DNA from: Apostichopus japonicus
Taxonomy: Eukaryota; Echinodermata; Holothuroidea; Aspidochirotida; Stichopodidae
DNA: 64,000 bases
Direction: 5' to 3'
Assembly: GCF_037975245.1 (NCBI RefSeq)
Contig: NC_092563.1
Span: 12,080,001 to 12,144,000, forward strand
Part shown: piece after piece, positions 10,886-22,800 of the stretch
How the letters are laid out: each line of letters opens with the position of its first letter
How positions within the stretch are numbered: the first letter of the stretch is position 1
The notes under the pieces: generated by a model
Told to the model about the DNA's origin: nothing
What the model saw: the letters and a program-made list of their open reading frames with translations, nothing else
Database searches by the model: none
Program-made: the position numbers and the translations under genes

Positions 10886-13800
10886 GTGAGTCAATTGGTA
10901 TCATATTTCTGTAACCTAGTTGAGATAAGTGTATGCAACTTATTGCCATTTAGAATATCTGCACAGTTTGTTGCAGTGATGTGGGACTTAACGTTGTACA
11001 GCATGCTTCAATTATCAAAATGCGTTTACGTGTGGTTAGTCCATCCAACACATAAAATGGATCAAGGAAGTGTAAACTTGCACTGATTTAACTGTCAGCA
11101 ACTATGTCATATAAGGAGCATCATTGCTATATTTTCAAAAAGGGTTAATATTGAGTTGTTGGTGATCATTTTCCTTCATTTGTTATTATTAAAGGGTATG
11201 GATTATTTGCTACGGCAGACTTTGAAAAAGGAGAATTCCTCCTAGAATATTCTGGTGTGTTAAGACATGCCTACCAGGTGGGGGAAGAGGAGGACACTAC
11301 TTTCATATTCTTCTTCCAGAGTGGTCAAGACAGTATGTGGTAGGTAACAGTTACTCTACATTTTCTTCACTGTTGAGCTACAAGTGTTTATTAGATCCAT
11401 GTTTTTCTTCAAACAATTGGAAGGATGTTGTTAATTATGACTTATGAGTGACATTCTTTTCATGAGATTGATTGAGGCTTCATTTCACAACTTAAGTAGT
11501 ACTTAATATCACAGTTTGCTAAATCAAGGTTGACTTTAGGCACAAATTAATGTTGAGGTGTTGTATACTGATTGTTAATCAATTGATGTTGTTTAATGTT
11601 CTGTGCCAAGTTTTGTTTTGATATGACCCTATTAAAATCTTAGGAACACAAAAGGGTTGGACTACTTAGAACATTGAGGAGTTCATTACCAATACACAGA
11701 ATAAATTAAGAAAAGCAAGAGCCCTTTGAGCATAAGGTATTGCATGTATGTCAAGGATAGGCTATTAGAGTGTGTCATCCTAGGAAGTCTCTGTGTGTTG
11801 TGTCCAAAAGTGTGATTGAAATAACATATTTTGAGTTGTTAGACCCTATAAAACACTAAATTAACATCAACATGTTTTCTTTTTCTGGGAGGGGTGGGGG
11901 AGGGGCATAGTTTGCAGAATGGTGAAGTAGAATTTAAGTTTTCTTCTTTTATCCATTGCTAGCATTGATGCTACACATAGCACAGGAAAGGGAAAGTATT
12001 GTAATGATGATTGGAAGAAACCCAATGCTGTTGTGAAGAAGATTATCATAAACAAGCAACCAAAATTGGCCATATTTGCAAATTCAGAGATAAAGAAAGG
12101 AAATGAAATCAGATATGATTATGGACAACCTGATGCAAGATGGAGGAAGAAGGTAGGACAATGATATAACTGCTCCTTGTTTGTATGGTATTGAACTGTT
12201 AACAAAGCTTTACCTAAATACATGTTACGACAACTGTCGCCATCCAGTCTGAATAGCAATATCAAACTAAACTTAAATCAGTGTTTTAATGAAGGATTAC
12301 AGCTCATTTATAATACTGTTTGCATTGAAGGGTACATTCATGTAGTTAAAAGTGAGTTGTCTGAAATGAAGCTTTTATGATGATATTGTGTGGAATGTTC
12401 TCACTAGTATAGTTGATAATGACTACTGACTTTACTAAGTAACAATGAAATATTTGTAATTTGAGATTTAGTTCTGAAAGCATATCACTTCAAATGCCAA
12501 AAGTGTTATCATTGAAATGTGATTTTTAATCTTCTTAGAAAAACAAAAATCAAAACAAGCCACCTGAAGTTTTGAGAGAATGCAACACTGATAATGAGCC
12601 AGAGAGAGCACATGTAGAATCAAATTGCACCACACAGATTGCCAAGGTAAGAAATAGGCCATGTTATTATATATTCATCAATCTTAGATAAATATCATCA
12701 AGTTTATGTTTAACAAACCAGATGATTTAATACTGGTGAAATATCATTGAACCAGTAAGTATATCCAAACCATTAGCATTATAGGTTAGATGTCATTATC
12801 ACCTGTACCACTGCTGCAGTAGTTTGTACAATGATGTCCTCTAAGGAATAGCCAACTCTATAGCACACATGTGAAGACTTGACACGTCAGAGTTTGAAAT
12901 AAAAAATATGCCCAATGGTTTGATTTTTTATCCCTTTGTTGGATGATCAGTGATTTGCATTGAAGTAGATGTCCTGATGATGTATCCTGATTGATATTTG
13001 CAATTAATAGAAATGTTGCTAGTAAATGTTCTCACTTGTATAATACATCTCAGTTATGTTAACCCTGACACAATTGCATTGTTAATGCTTGTATAGTTAT
13101 TACGTTTCAATGTGTAGAATGATATATACTAGTTTGTTACATTAGTAAGGCACAATATTGCAGAGATATTTATTGTCAACTGCAAAGATTGATATAAGTT
13201 TGTGTTTTAATGTATGATTTCAGGTGATATACAATATTACCCAGTAGTATGTGTACTTGGTCCTCTAAAGAATAGTCAAGTATCATTGTGTATTGACCAG
13301 GCTTCATTCATGTATTGTTTGATGTAGGCTTGTTTTTTCTTTGAAGATATAATCAAAACTCTTGGTTCTGTGAGAAGGACCTAACTGTTTGCATTGAAAA
13401 GTACTTTCATGTAGTTTAAACCCATTTCTAAAGAGAGGCTTTTATGATGATATTGTGTGGAATGTTCTCACTAGTATAGTTGATAACGACTACTGACTTT
13501 ATTAACCATGAAATATTTGTATTTGAGATTCAGTTCTGAGAAGCTTATATCTTTTCAAATACTTAAGTATTGTCATTGAAATGTGATTTTTAATCTTTTA
13601 GAAACAAACAAATCAAAACAAGCCACCTGAAGTTTTGAGAGAATGCAACACTGATAATGAGCCAGAGAGAGCACCTGGGGAATCAGAATGCACCACACAG
13701 ATTGTCAAGGTAAGAAATAGGCCATGTTATTATATATTCATCAATCTTAGATAAATATCATCAAGTTTATGTTTAACAAACCAGATGATTTAATACTGGT

Positions 13801-16800
13801 GAAATATCATTGAACCAGTAAGTATATCCAAACCATTAGCATTATAGGTTAGATGTCATTATCACCTGTACCACTGCTGCAGTAGTTTGTACAATGATGT
13901 CCTCTAAGGAATAGCCAACTCTATAGCACACATGTGAAGACTTGACACGTCAGAGTTTGAAATAAAAAATATGCCCAATGGTTTGATTTTTTATCCCTTT
14001 GTTGGATGATCAGTGATTTGCATTGAAGTAGATGTCCTGATGATGTATCCTGATTGATATTTGCAATTAATAGAAATGTTGCTAGTAAATGTTCTCACTG
14101 GTATAGTACATCTCAGTTGTGTTAACCCTGACACAATTGCATTGTTAATGCTTGTATAGTTATTACGGTTCAATGTGAAGAATGATATATACTAGTTTGT
14201 TACATTAGTAAGGCACAATATGCAGAGATTTTTATTGTCAACCGCAAAGATTGATATAAGTTTGTGTTTTAGTGTATGATAAGAGCTGATATACAATATT
14301 ACCCAGTACTATGTGTACTTGGTCCTCTAAAGAATAGTCAAGTAACATTGTGTATTGACCAGGCTTCATTCATGTATTGTTTGATGTAGGCTTGTTTTTT
14401 CTTTGAAGATATAATCAAAACTCTTGGTTCTGTAAAAAGGACCTAACTGTTGCATTGAAAAGTACTTTCATGTAGTTTAAACCCATTTCTAAAGAGAGGC
14501 TTTTATGATGATATTGTGTGGAATGTTCTCACTAGTATAGTTGGTAACGACTACTGACTTTATTAACCATGAAATATTTGTATTTTGAGATTCAGTTCTG
14601 AGAAGCTTATATCTTTTCAAATACTTAAGTATTGTCATTGAAATGTGATTTTTAATCTTTTAGAAACAAACAAATCAAAACAAGCCACCTGAAGTTTTGA
14701 GAGAATGCAACACTGATAATGAGCCAGAGAGAGCACCTGGGGAATCAGAATGCACCACACAGATTGCCAAGGTAAGAAATAGGCCCTATTATTATACATC
14801 AATCTTAGATAAATATCATCAAGTTTATGTTTAACAAACCAGATGATTTAATACTGGTGAAATATCATTGAACCAGTAAGTATATACAAACCATTAGCAT
14901 TATAGGTTAGATGTCATTATCACCTGTAGCACTGCTGCAGTAGTTTGTACAATGATGTCCTCTAAGGAATAGCCAACTTTATAGCACACATGTGAAGACT
15001 TGACATGCCAGAGTTTGAAATAAAAAATATGCCCAATGGTTTGATTTTTCATCCCTTTGATAGATGTTCAGTGATTTACATCGAAGTAGATGTCCTGACT
15101 ATGTATCTTGATTGATATTTGCAATTAATAGAAATGTTGCTAGTTAATGTTCTCACTGGTATAGTACATCTCAGTTATGTTAGCCCTGACACAGTTGCAT
15201 TGTTAATGCTTGTATGGTTATTAAGGTTCAATGTGTATAATGATATATACTAGTTTGTTACATTAGTAAGGCACAATATGCAGATATATTTATTGTCAAC
15301 TGAAAAGATTGATATAAGTTTGTGTTTTAATGTATGATTTCATGTGATATACAATATTACCCAGTACTATGTGTACTTGGTCCTCTAAAGAATAGTTAAG
15401 TATCATTTTGGTCAATACACAATGTGTATTGACCAGGCTTCATTCATGTATTGTTTGATGTAGGCTTGTTTTCTCTTTGAAGATATAATCAAAACTCTTG
15501 GTTCTGTGAAAAGGATCTAACTGTTGCATTGAAAAGTACTTTCAGGTAGTTTAAACCCATTTCTAAAGAGAGGCTTTTATGATGATATTGTGTGGAATGT
15601 TCTCACTAGTATAGTTGATAACGACTACTGACTTTACTAAATAATAATGAAATATTTGTAATTTGAGATTTAGTTCTGAAAACCTAATAGCAATTCAAAT
15701 GCCAATAGTGTTATCATTGAAATGTGATTTTTAATCTTCTTAGAAAAAAACAAATCAAAACAAGCCACCTGAAGTTTTGAGAGAATGCAACACTGATAAT
15801 GAGCCAGAGAGAGCACCTGGGGAATCAGAATGCACCACACAGATTGTCAAGGTAAAAATAGGCCATGTTATTATATATGCATCAATCTTAGATAAATATC
15901 ATGAGGTGTTTGTTTAGCAAACCAGATGATTTAATACTGGTGAAATATCATTGAACCAGTAAGTATATACAAACCATTAGCATTATAGGTTAGATGTCAT
16001 TATCACCTGTACCACTGTTGCAGTAGTTTGTACAATGATGTCCTCTAAGGAATAGCCAACTCTATAGCACACATGTGAAGACTTGACATGCCAGAGTTTG
16101 AAATAAAAAATAGCCCAATGGTTTGATTTTTCATCCCTTTGATAGATGTTCAGTGATTTGCATTGAAGTAGATGTCCTGATGATGTATCCTGATTGATAT
16201 TTGCAATTAATAGAAATGTTGCTAGTAAATGTTCTCACTGGTATAGTACATCTCAGTTGTGTTAACCCTGACACAATTGCATTGTTAATGCTTGTATAGT
16301 TATTACGGTTCAATGTGAAGAATGATATATACTAGTTTGTTACATTAGTAAGGCACAATATGCAGAGATTTTTATTGTCAACCGCAAAGATTGATATAAG
16401 TTTGTGTTTTAGTGTATGATAAGAGCTGATATACAATATTACCCAGTACTATGTGTACTTGGTCCTCTAAAGAATAGTCAAGTATCATTGTGTATTGACC
16501 AGGCTTCATTCATGTATTGTTTGATGTAGGCTTGTTTTTTCTTTGAAGATATAATCAAAACTCTTGGTTCTGTAAAAAGGACCTAACTGTTGCATTGAAA
16601 AGTACTTTCATGTAGTTTAAACCCATTTCTAAAGAGAGGCTTTTATGATGATATTGTGTGGAATGTTCTCACTAGTATAGTTGATAACGACTACTGACTT
16701 TATTAACCATGAAATATTTGTATTTTGAGATTCAGTTCTGAGAAGCTTATATCTTTTCAAATACTTAAGTATTGTCATTGAAATGTGATTTTTAATCTTT

Positions 16801-19800
16801 TAGAAACAAACAAATCAAAACAAGCCACCTGAAGTTTTGAGAGAATGCAACACTGATAATGAGCCAGAGAGAGCACCTGGGGAATCAGAATGCACCACAC
16901 AGATTGCCAAGGTAAGAAATAGGCCCTATTATTATACATCAATCTTAGATAAATATCATCAAGTTTATGTTTAACAAACCAGATGATTTAATACTGGTGA
17001 AATATCATTGAACCAGTAAGTATATACAAACCATTAGCATTATAGGTTAGATGTCATTATCACCTGTAGCACTGCTGCAGTAATTTGTACAATGATGTCC
17101 TCTAAGGAATAGCCAACTTTATAGCACACATGTGAAGACTTGACATGCCAGAGTTTGAAATAAAAAATATGCCCAATGGTTTGATTTTTTATCCCTTTGA
17201 TAGATGTTCAGTGATTTACATTGAAGTAGATGTCCTGACTATGTATCTTGATTGATATTTGCAATTAATAGAAATGTTGCTAGTTAATGTTCTCACTGGT
17301 ATAGTACATCTCAGTTATGTTAGCCCTGACACAGTTGCATTGTTAATGCTTGTATGGTTATTAAGGTTCAATGTGTATAATGATATATACTAGTTTGTTA
17401 CATTAGTAAGGCACAATATGCAGATATATTTATTGTCAACTGAAAAGATTGATATAAGTTTGTGTTTTAATGTATGATTTCATGTGATATACAATATTAC
17501 CCAGTACTATGTGTACTTGGTCCTCTAAAGAATAGTTAAGTATCATTTTGGTCAATACACAATGTGTATTGACCAGGCTTCATTCATGTATTGTTTGATG
17601 TAGGCTTGTTTTCTCTTTGAAGATATAATCAAAACTCTTGGTTCTGTGAAAAGGACCTAACTGTTGCATTGAAAAGTACTTTCAGGTAGTTTAAACCCAT
17701 TTCTAAAGAGAGGCTTTTATGATGATATTGTGTGGAATGTTCTCACTAGTATAGTTGATAACGACTACTGACTTTACTAAATAATAATGAAATATTTGTA
17801 ATTTGAGATTTAGTTCTGAAAACCTAATAGCAATTCAAATGCCAATAGTGTTATCATTGAAATGTGATTTTTAATCTTCTTAGAAAAAAACAAATCAAAA
17901 CAAGCCACCTGAAGTTTTGAGAGAATGCAACACTGATAATGAGCCAGAGAGAGCACCTGGGGAATCAGAATGCACCACACAGATTGCCAAGGTAAGAAAT
18001 AGGCCATGTTATTATATATTCATCAATCTTAGATAAATATCGTCAAGTTTATGTTTAACAAACCAGATGATTTAATACTGGTGAAATATCATTGAACCAG
18101 TAAGTATATACAAACCATTAGCATTATAGGTTAGATGTCATTATCACCTGAACCACTGTTGCAGTAGTTTGTACAATGATGTCCTCTAAAGAATAGCCAA
18201 CTCTATTGCACAAAGCCGAAGACTTGACACACCTCAGAATTTTAGGTGGAAAAGGCTCCAAGGGGTTATATTTTTCATCCCTTTGATGGATGATCAGTGA
18301 TTTCCATTCCGGTTCAATGTGTAGAATAATATATACTAGTTTGTTACATTAGTAAGGCACAGTATTCCAGAGATATATCTTGTCAACTGCAAAGATTGAT
18401 ATAGGTTTGTGTTTTAATGTATGATTTCAGCTGATTTACAATATTACCCAGTACTAGGTGTACTATGGTCCTCTAAAGAATAGTCAAGTATCATTGTGTA
18501 TTGACCAGGCTTCATTCATGTATTGTTTGATGTAGACTCGATTACTTTTTGAAGATATAATAAACTCTTAGTTCTGGGAAAAGAACCTTATTGTTTGCAT
18601 TGAAGGGGAGATTCATGCAGTTAAAACCCATTTCTAAAGTGATGCTTTTATGATGATATTGTGTGGAATGTTCTCACTAGTATAGTTGATAACGACTACT
18701 GAATTTACTAACCATGAAATATTTGTAATTTGAGATTTAGTTCTGAGGAGCTATATCACTTCAAATGCCAAAAATGTTATCATTGAAATGTGATTTTTAA
18801 TCTTCTTAGAAAAACACAAATCAAAACAAGCCACCTGAAGTTTTGAGAGAATGCAACACTGATAATGAGCCAGAGAGAGCACATGTAGAATCAAATTGCA
18901 CCACACAGATTGCCAAGGTAAGAAATAGGCCATGTTATTATATATTCATCAATCTTAGATAAATATCATCAAGTTTATGTTTAACAAACCAGATGATTTA
19001 ATACTGGTGAAATATCATTGAACCAGTAAGTATATACAAACCATTAGCATTATAGGTTAGATGTCATTATCACCTGAACCACTGTTGCAGTAGTTTGTAC
19101 AATGATGTCCTCTAAGGAATAGCCAACTTTATAGCACACATGTGAAGACTTGACACGTCAGAGTTTAAAATAAAAAATAGCCCAATGGTTTGATTTTTCA
19201 TCCCTTTGATAGATGTTCAGTGATTTACATTGAAGTAGATGTCCAGACTATGTATGCTAATTGATATTTGCAATTAATAGAAATGTTGCTAGTTAATGTT
19301 CTCACTGGTATAGTACATCTTAGTTGTGTTAACCCTGACACAATTGCATTGTTAATGCTTGTATAGTAATTACGGTTCAATGTGAAGAATGATATATACT
19401 AGTTTGTTACATTAGTAAGGCACAATATGCAGAGATATTTATTGTCAACTGCAAAGATTGATATAAGTTTGTGTTTTAGTGTATGATAAGAGCTGATATA
19501 CAATATTACCCAGTACTATGTGTACTTGGTCCTCTAAAGAATAGTCAAGTATCATTGTGTATTGACCAGGCTTCATTCATGTATTGTTTGATGTAGGCTT
19601 GTTTTTTCTTTGAAGATATAATCAAAACTCTTGGTTCTGTGAAAAGGACCTAACTGTTTGCATTGAAAAGTACTTTCATGTAGTTTAAACCCATTTCTAA
19701 AGAGAGGCTTTTATGATGATATTGTATGGATTGTTCTCACTAGTATAGTTGATAACGACTACTGACTTTACTAACCATGAAATATTTGTAATTTGAGATT

Positions 19801-22800
19801 CAGTTCTGAGATGCTTATATCATTTCAAATACTTAAGTATTTCCATTGAAATGTGATTTTTAATCTTCTTAGAAACAAACAAATCAAAACAAGCCACCTG
19901 AAGTTTTGAGAGAATGCAACACTGATAATGAGCCAGAGAGAGCACCTGGGGAATCAGAATGCACCACACAGATTGCCAAGGTAAGAAATAGGCCCTGTTA
20001 TTATAGATAAAATATTAGAAGATAAATATCTTCTTTATTGACCAGGCAGCATTCCTTGCAAATAAATGTTTTCACTGGCATAATTCATTTTAGTTGCGTA
20101 ACTCTTACAAAGTGTATCATCCACTGTGCAGACTGATACATACTTTTGGTACTTAAACATATTTATTTAAATACAAAACTTTTTAATTCTGTAAAATTTT
20201 GTTCAAACATGCACTTTTTAAAGGAGGAACATTCATAGTTCCGTCAACTCAAACATCCAAAAGCTGATTTAGGTTGTTGTCTTGATTTATTGGAAAGGTC
20301 TGTACGTACAACATCTGTTACTTCTTCCCTATTTAGGATAATGAAAGTGATGATAGCTATAATCCATTTGAAGACATCGATTTGTTCCCATGGTGTAAAG
20401 ACACACACAAAGATGTCAGCAGTGGAGGAGACGATAAAGGAGAAAATGGTAGTGACAATGAAGTTTCATCTCAGACTAGTGAAGCATCGGACAACACTCA
20501 AGATAAAGAGCAGGAATGGAATGATGACCAAATGTCATATGTTTGCGATTCAGAAGATTCTACAAATAGTTCAGAATATATGATTCCCCTTCCTTCCCCT
20601 AAAATGAGAAGTCATGGTGCAGTTTGCATCAAGGAGCATCCGTCAAAATCTGATGTCGAACACACCATAGTATCAACTACTGATCACAATCAAAAGCAAC
20701 AGTAAAGACATGGTAAAAACAGAAAATGTAACCAGAAAAAAGTAAGATTTGCATTAGAAAAAGAAGAATCTGTCAGTTATACAGATTCATCGGACAGCAG
20801 TGATGAAAATAATGAACATTGTAGTGATTACCTCCCAACAGAAAGCAGCAGTGATGAGCAGATGTCACCGGAGAGCAACAGTGAAATGGATACTCAAAAA
20901 AGGAAAGGACTAGGAACAAGTCTGAAACGGAATGTTGACATGAGGTCATCGGCAAGTGATTCAGAAGCAGGTGGAAACATTGTCCACTCTACTTCTAGCT
21001 CATCATCTAAATTGAGACTGCAGAATGCTGAATGCAAAGTGTCAAGCAAGACACCTGAATCGAGTTGTGCAGTTTCTTCAACTACCAGTGAAACTAGATT
21101 CAAGAAGATACCTCGGGTGACTGTCATGACAAGCAGTAATGGACTTGCTAGAAAATGGGATAAACACCAGTTCTGTGTTTTTTGTATGGAACAAAAGGCA
21201 AAACTGGGAAGACATTTCCAGTCTATGCATGCACATGAACCAGAGGTACAAGAAGCATTCAGCTTCAGCAAGAATTCAAAGGAAAGAAAGGAATTGCTAC
21301 AAATTTTGACCAATAAAGGTAATCATTCACACAACATCGAAGTACTAAACTCAGGGACAGGCATTCTTATTCCCTACAAGAGGCCACCCTTCAGTGTTCC
21401 TTTTGAAAGATACCTTCCATGTGAAAACTGTTTTGGTTACTTTTATGATGGAGATATGTGGAAACACACAAAAAAGTGTCCAGCGAAACAAAGCCACAGT
21501 GGAAGAAATAATGGATTAAGGTCTAGATGTTCATTGTTGCTCCCACTGGCTACCAAGGTTGATGAACAGTTCAAGGTAAAAGTCATTGGAATTATGCGTC
21601 GGGATAACATAAGCATTATTTGTCGAAATGATGAAATGATTTTGACATTGGGACAACGATTGTTTGCAAAGCTTGGAACAGATTCACACAATGGTCAGTA
21701 TGTCAGTCAGAAAATGCGGGAGGTGGGTCGCCTACTGAAGAATATTCAGGAAGTTGATCCAAGTTTAAAGACCCTTGCAGAATGCATACGACCATCATAC
21801 TTTGACAAAGTAGTTGAGGCTGTTCGCAAGTGTGCAGTTTACAACTCATCCACTCAACAGTACCAGATACCATCCCTTGCACTGAAGTTAGGCCATTCCC
21901 TAAAAAAATGTGCAGCAATACAAAAGGTGGCAGGCATCAAATTGGAAGATGGAGAACTGAAAGATTATGCAGAGAGATTTGAAGAACTTTGCAACTTAGA
22001 GTGGGCAGACAGTGTTTCTTCACATGCATTATCTACATTGTATCAAAGGAAGTGGAATAAGCCCACAATATTACCTTTGTCTGAAGATGTAGTCAACCTT
22101 CACAAACACCTCAATGTGAAAATTACAGAAAGCACCAAGAGATTGTCAACAGATCCGGATAAACTGGCATGGTACTCACTAGCTACAGCAACAATGGCTA
22201 AAATTATCCTATTTAATAGGAGGAGGAGTGGAGAAGTACAGCGCATGCCTCTGGAAGATTACCAAAGATGCAATACTCACACTAATGAGGATATCCTTGA
22301 GGATCTTACTGAATGGGAGAAAAAACTGTGTCAACAGCTTTCTAGAGTCGAGACTAAAGGGAAAAGAGGCAGAAAAGTCCCCATTCTGCTAACATCTGAA
22401 ATGAAAGAGGCTGCCGATACCCTTGTAGAGACTCGTTCATCTGTTGGAGTGTCTTCAACCAATCGCTATATGTTTGCCAGGCCAACATTGGGTTCAAAAA
22501 CTCCACTACGGGGATCTGATTGCCTTAGCAAAATGGCTTTAGAGAGTGGAGCCAAATGCCCTTCTGCACTAACATCAACAAAGCTTCGAAAACATATTGC
22601 AACAGTTTCTCAACTCTTTTGTCTCAAACGCCATGAACTGGACATTCTTGCCAACTTTTTAGGTCACGATATTAGAGTTCATCGCGAGTATTATCGCCTC
22701 CCTGACGACACACTGCAGATGACAAAGGTAGCAAGGCTCTTGTTGGCGATGGAGAAGGGAAATTCAAACAACTTCAGAGATAAGAAACTTTCTGAAATTG

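Larger units (their letters stand above)
12300..20140 (+). repeat. Tandem array of eight exon-intron units (about 1.06 kb each)
   Basis: Each unit holds one 108-bp exon plus near-identical flanking intron. Exon-to-exon spacing is 1063, 1062, 1080, 1060, 1080, 926 and 1063 bp. The 1060/1080 alternation and near identity at a 2140-bp offset (13.7-15.9 against 15.9-18.0 kb) show that a two-unit block was itself duplicated; an 18-bp insertion containing GGTCAATACACAAT marks the 1080-bp units. The 926-bp unit lacks about 130 bp of intron near 18307. Homology fades after about 20140. Confidence 0.95.

Noticed and set aside
13991-16313. Identical 60-codon reverse-strand ORFs at 13991 and 16131
   Set aside because: Antisense intron sequence of the duplicated unit; identity comes from the 2140-bp duplication.
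20894-21313. Reverse-strand ORF of 139 codons and other antisense ORFs in the large exon
   Set aside because: Shadows of the plus-strand coding frame, which has zinc and recombinase motifs.
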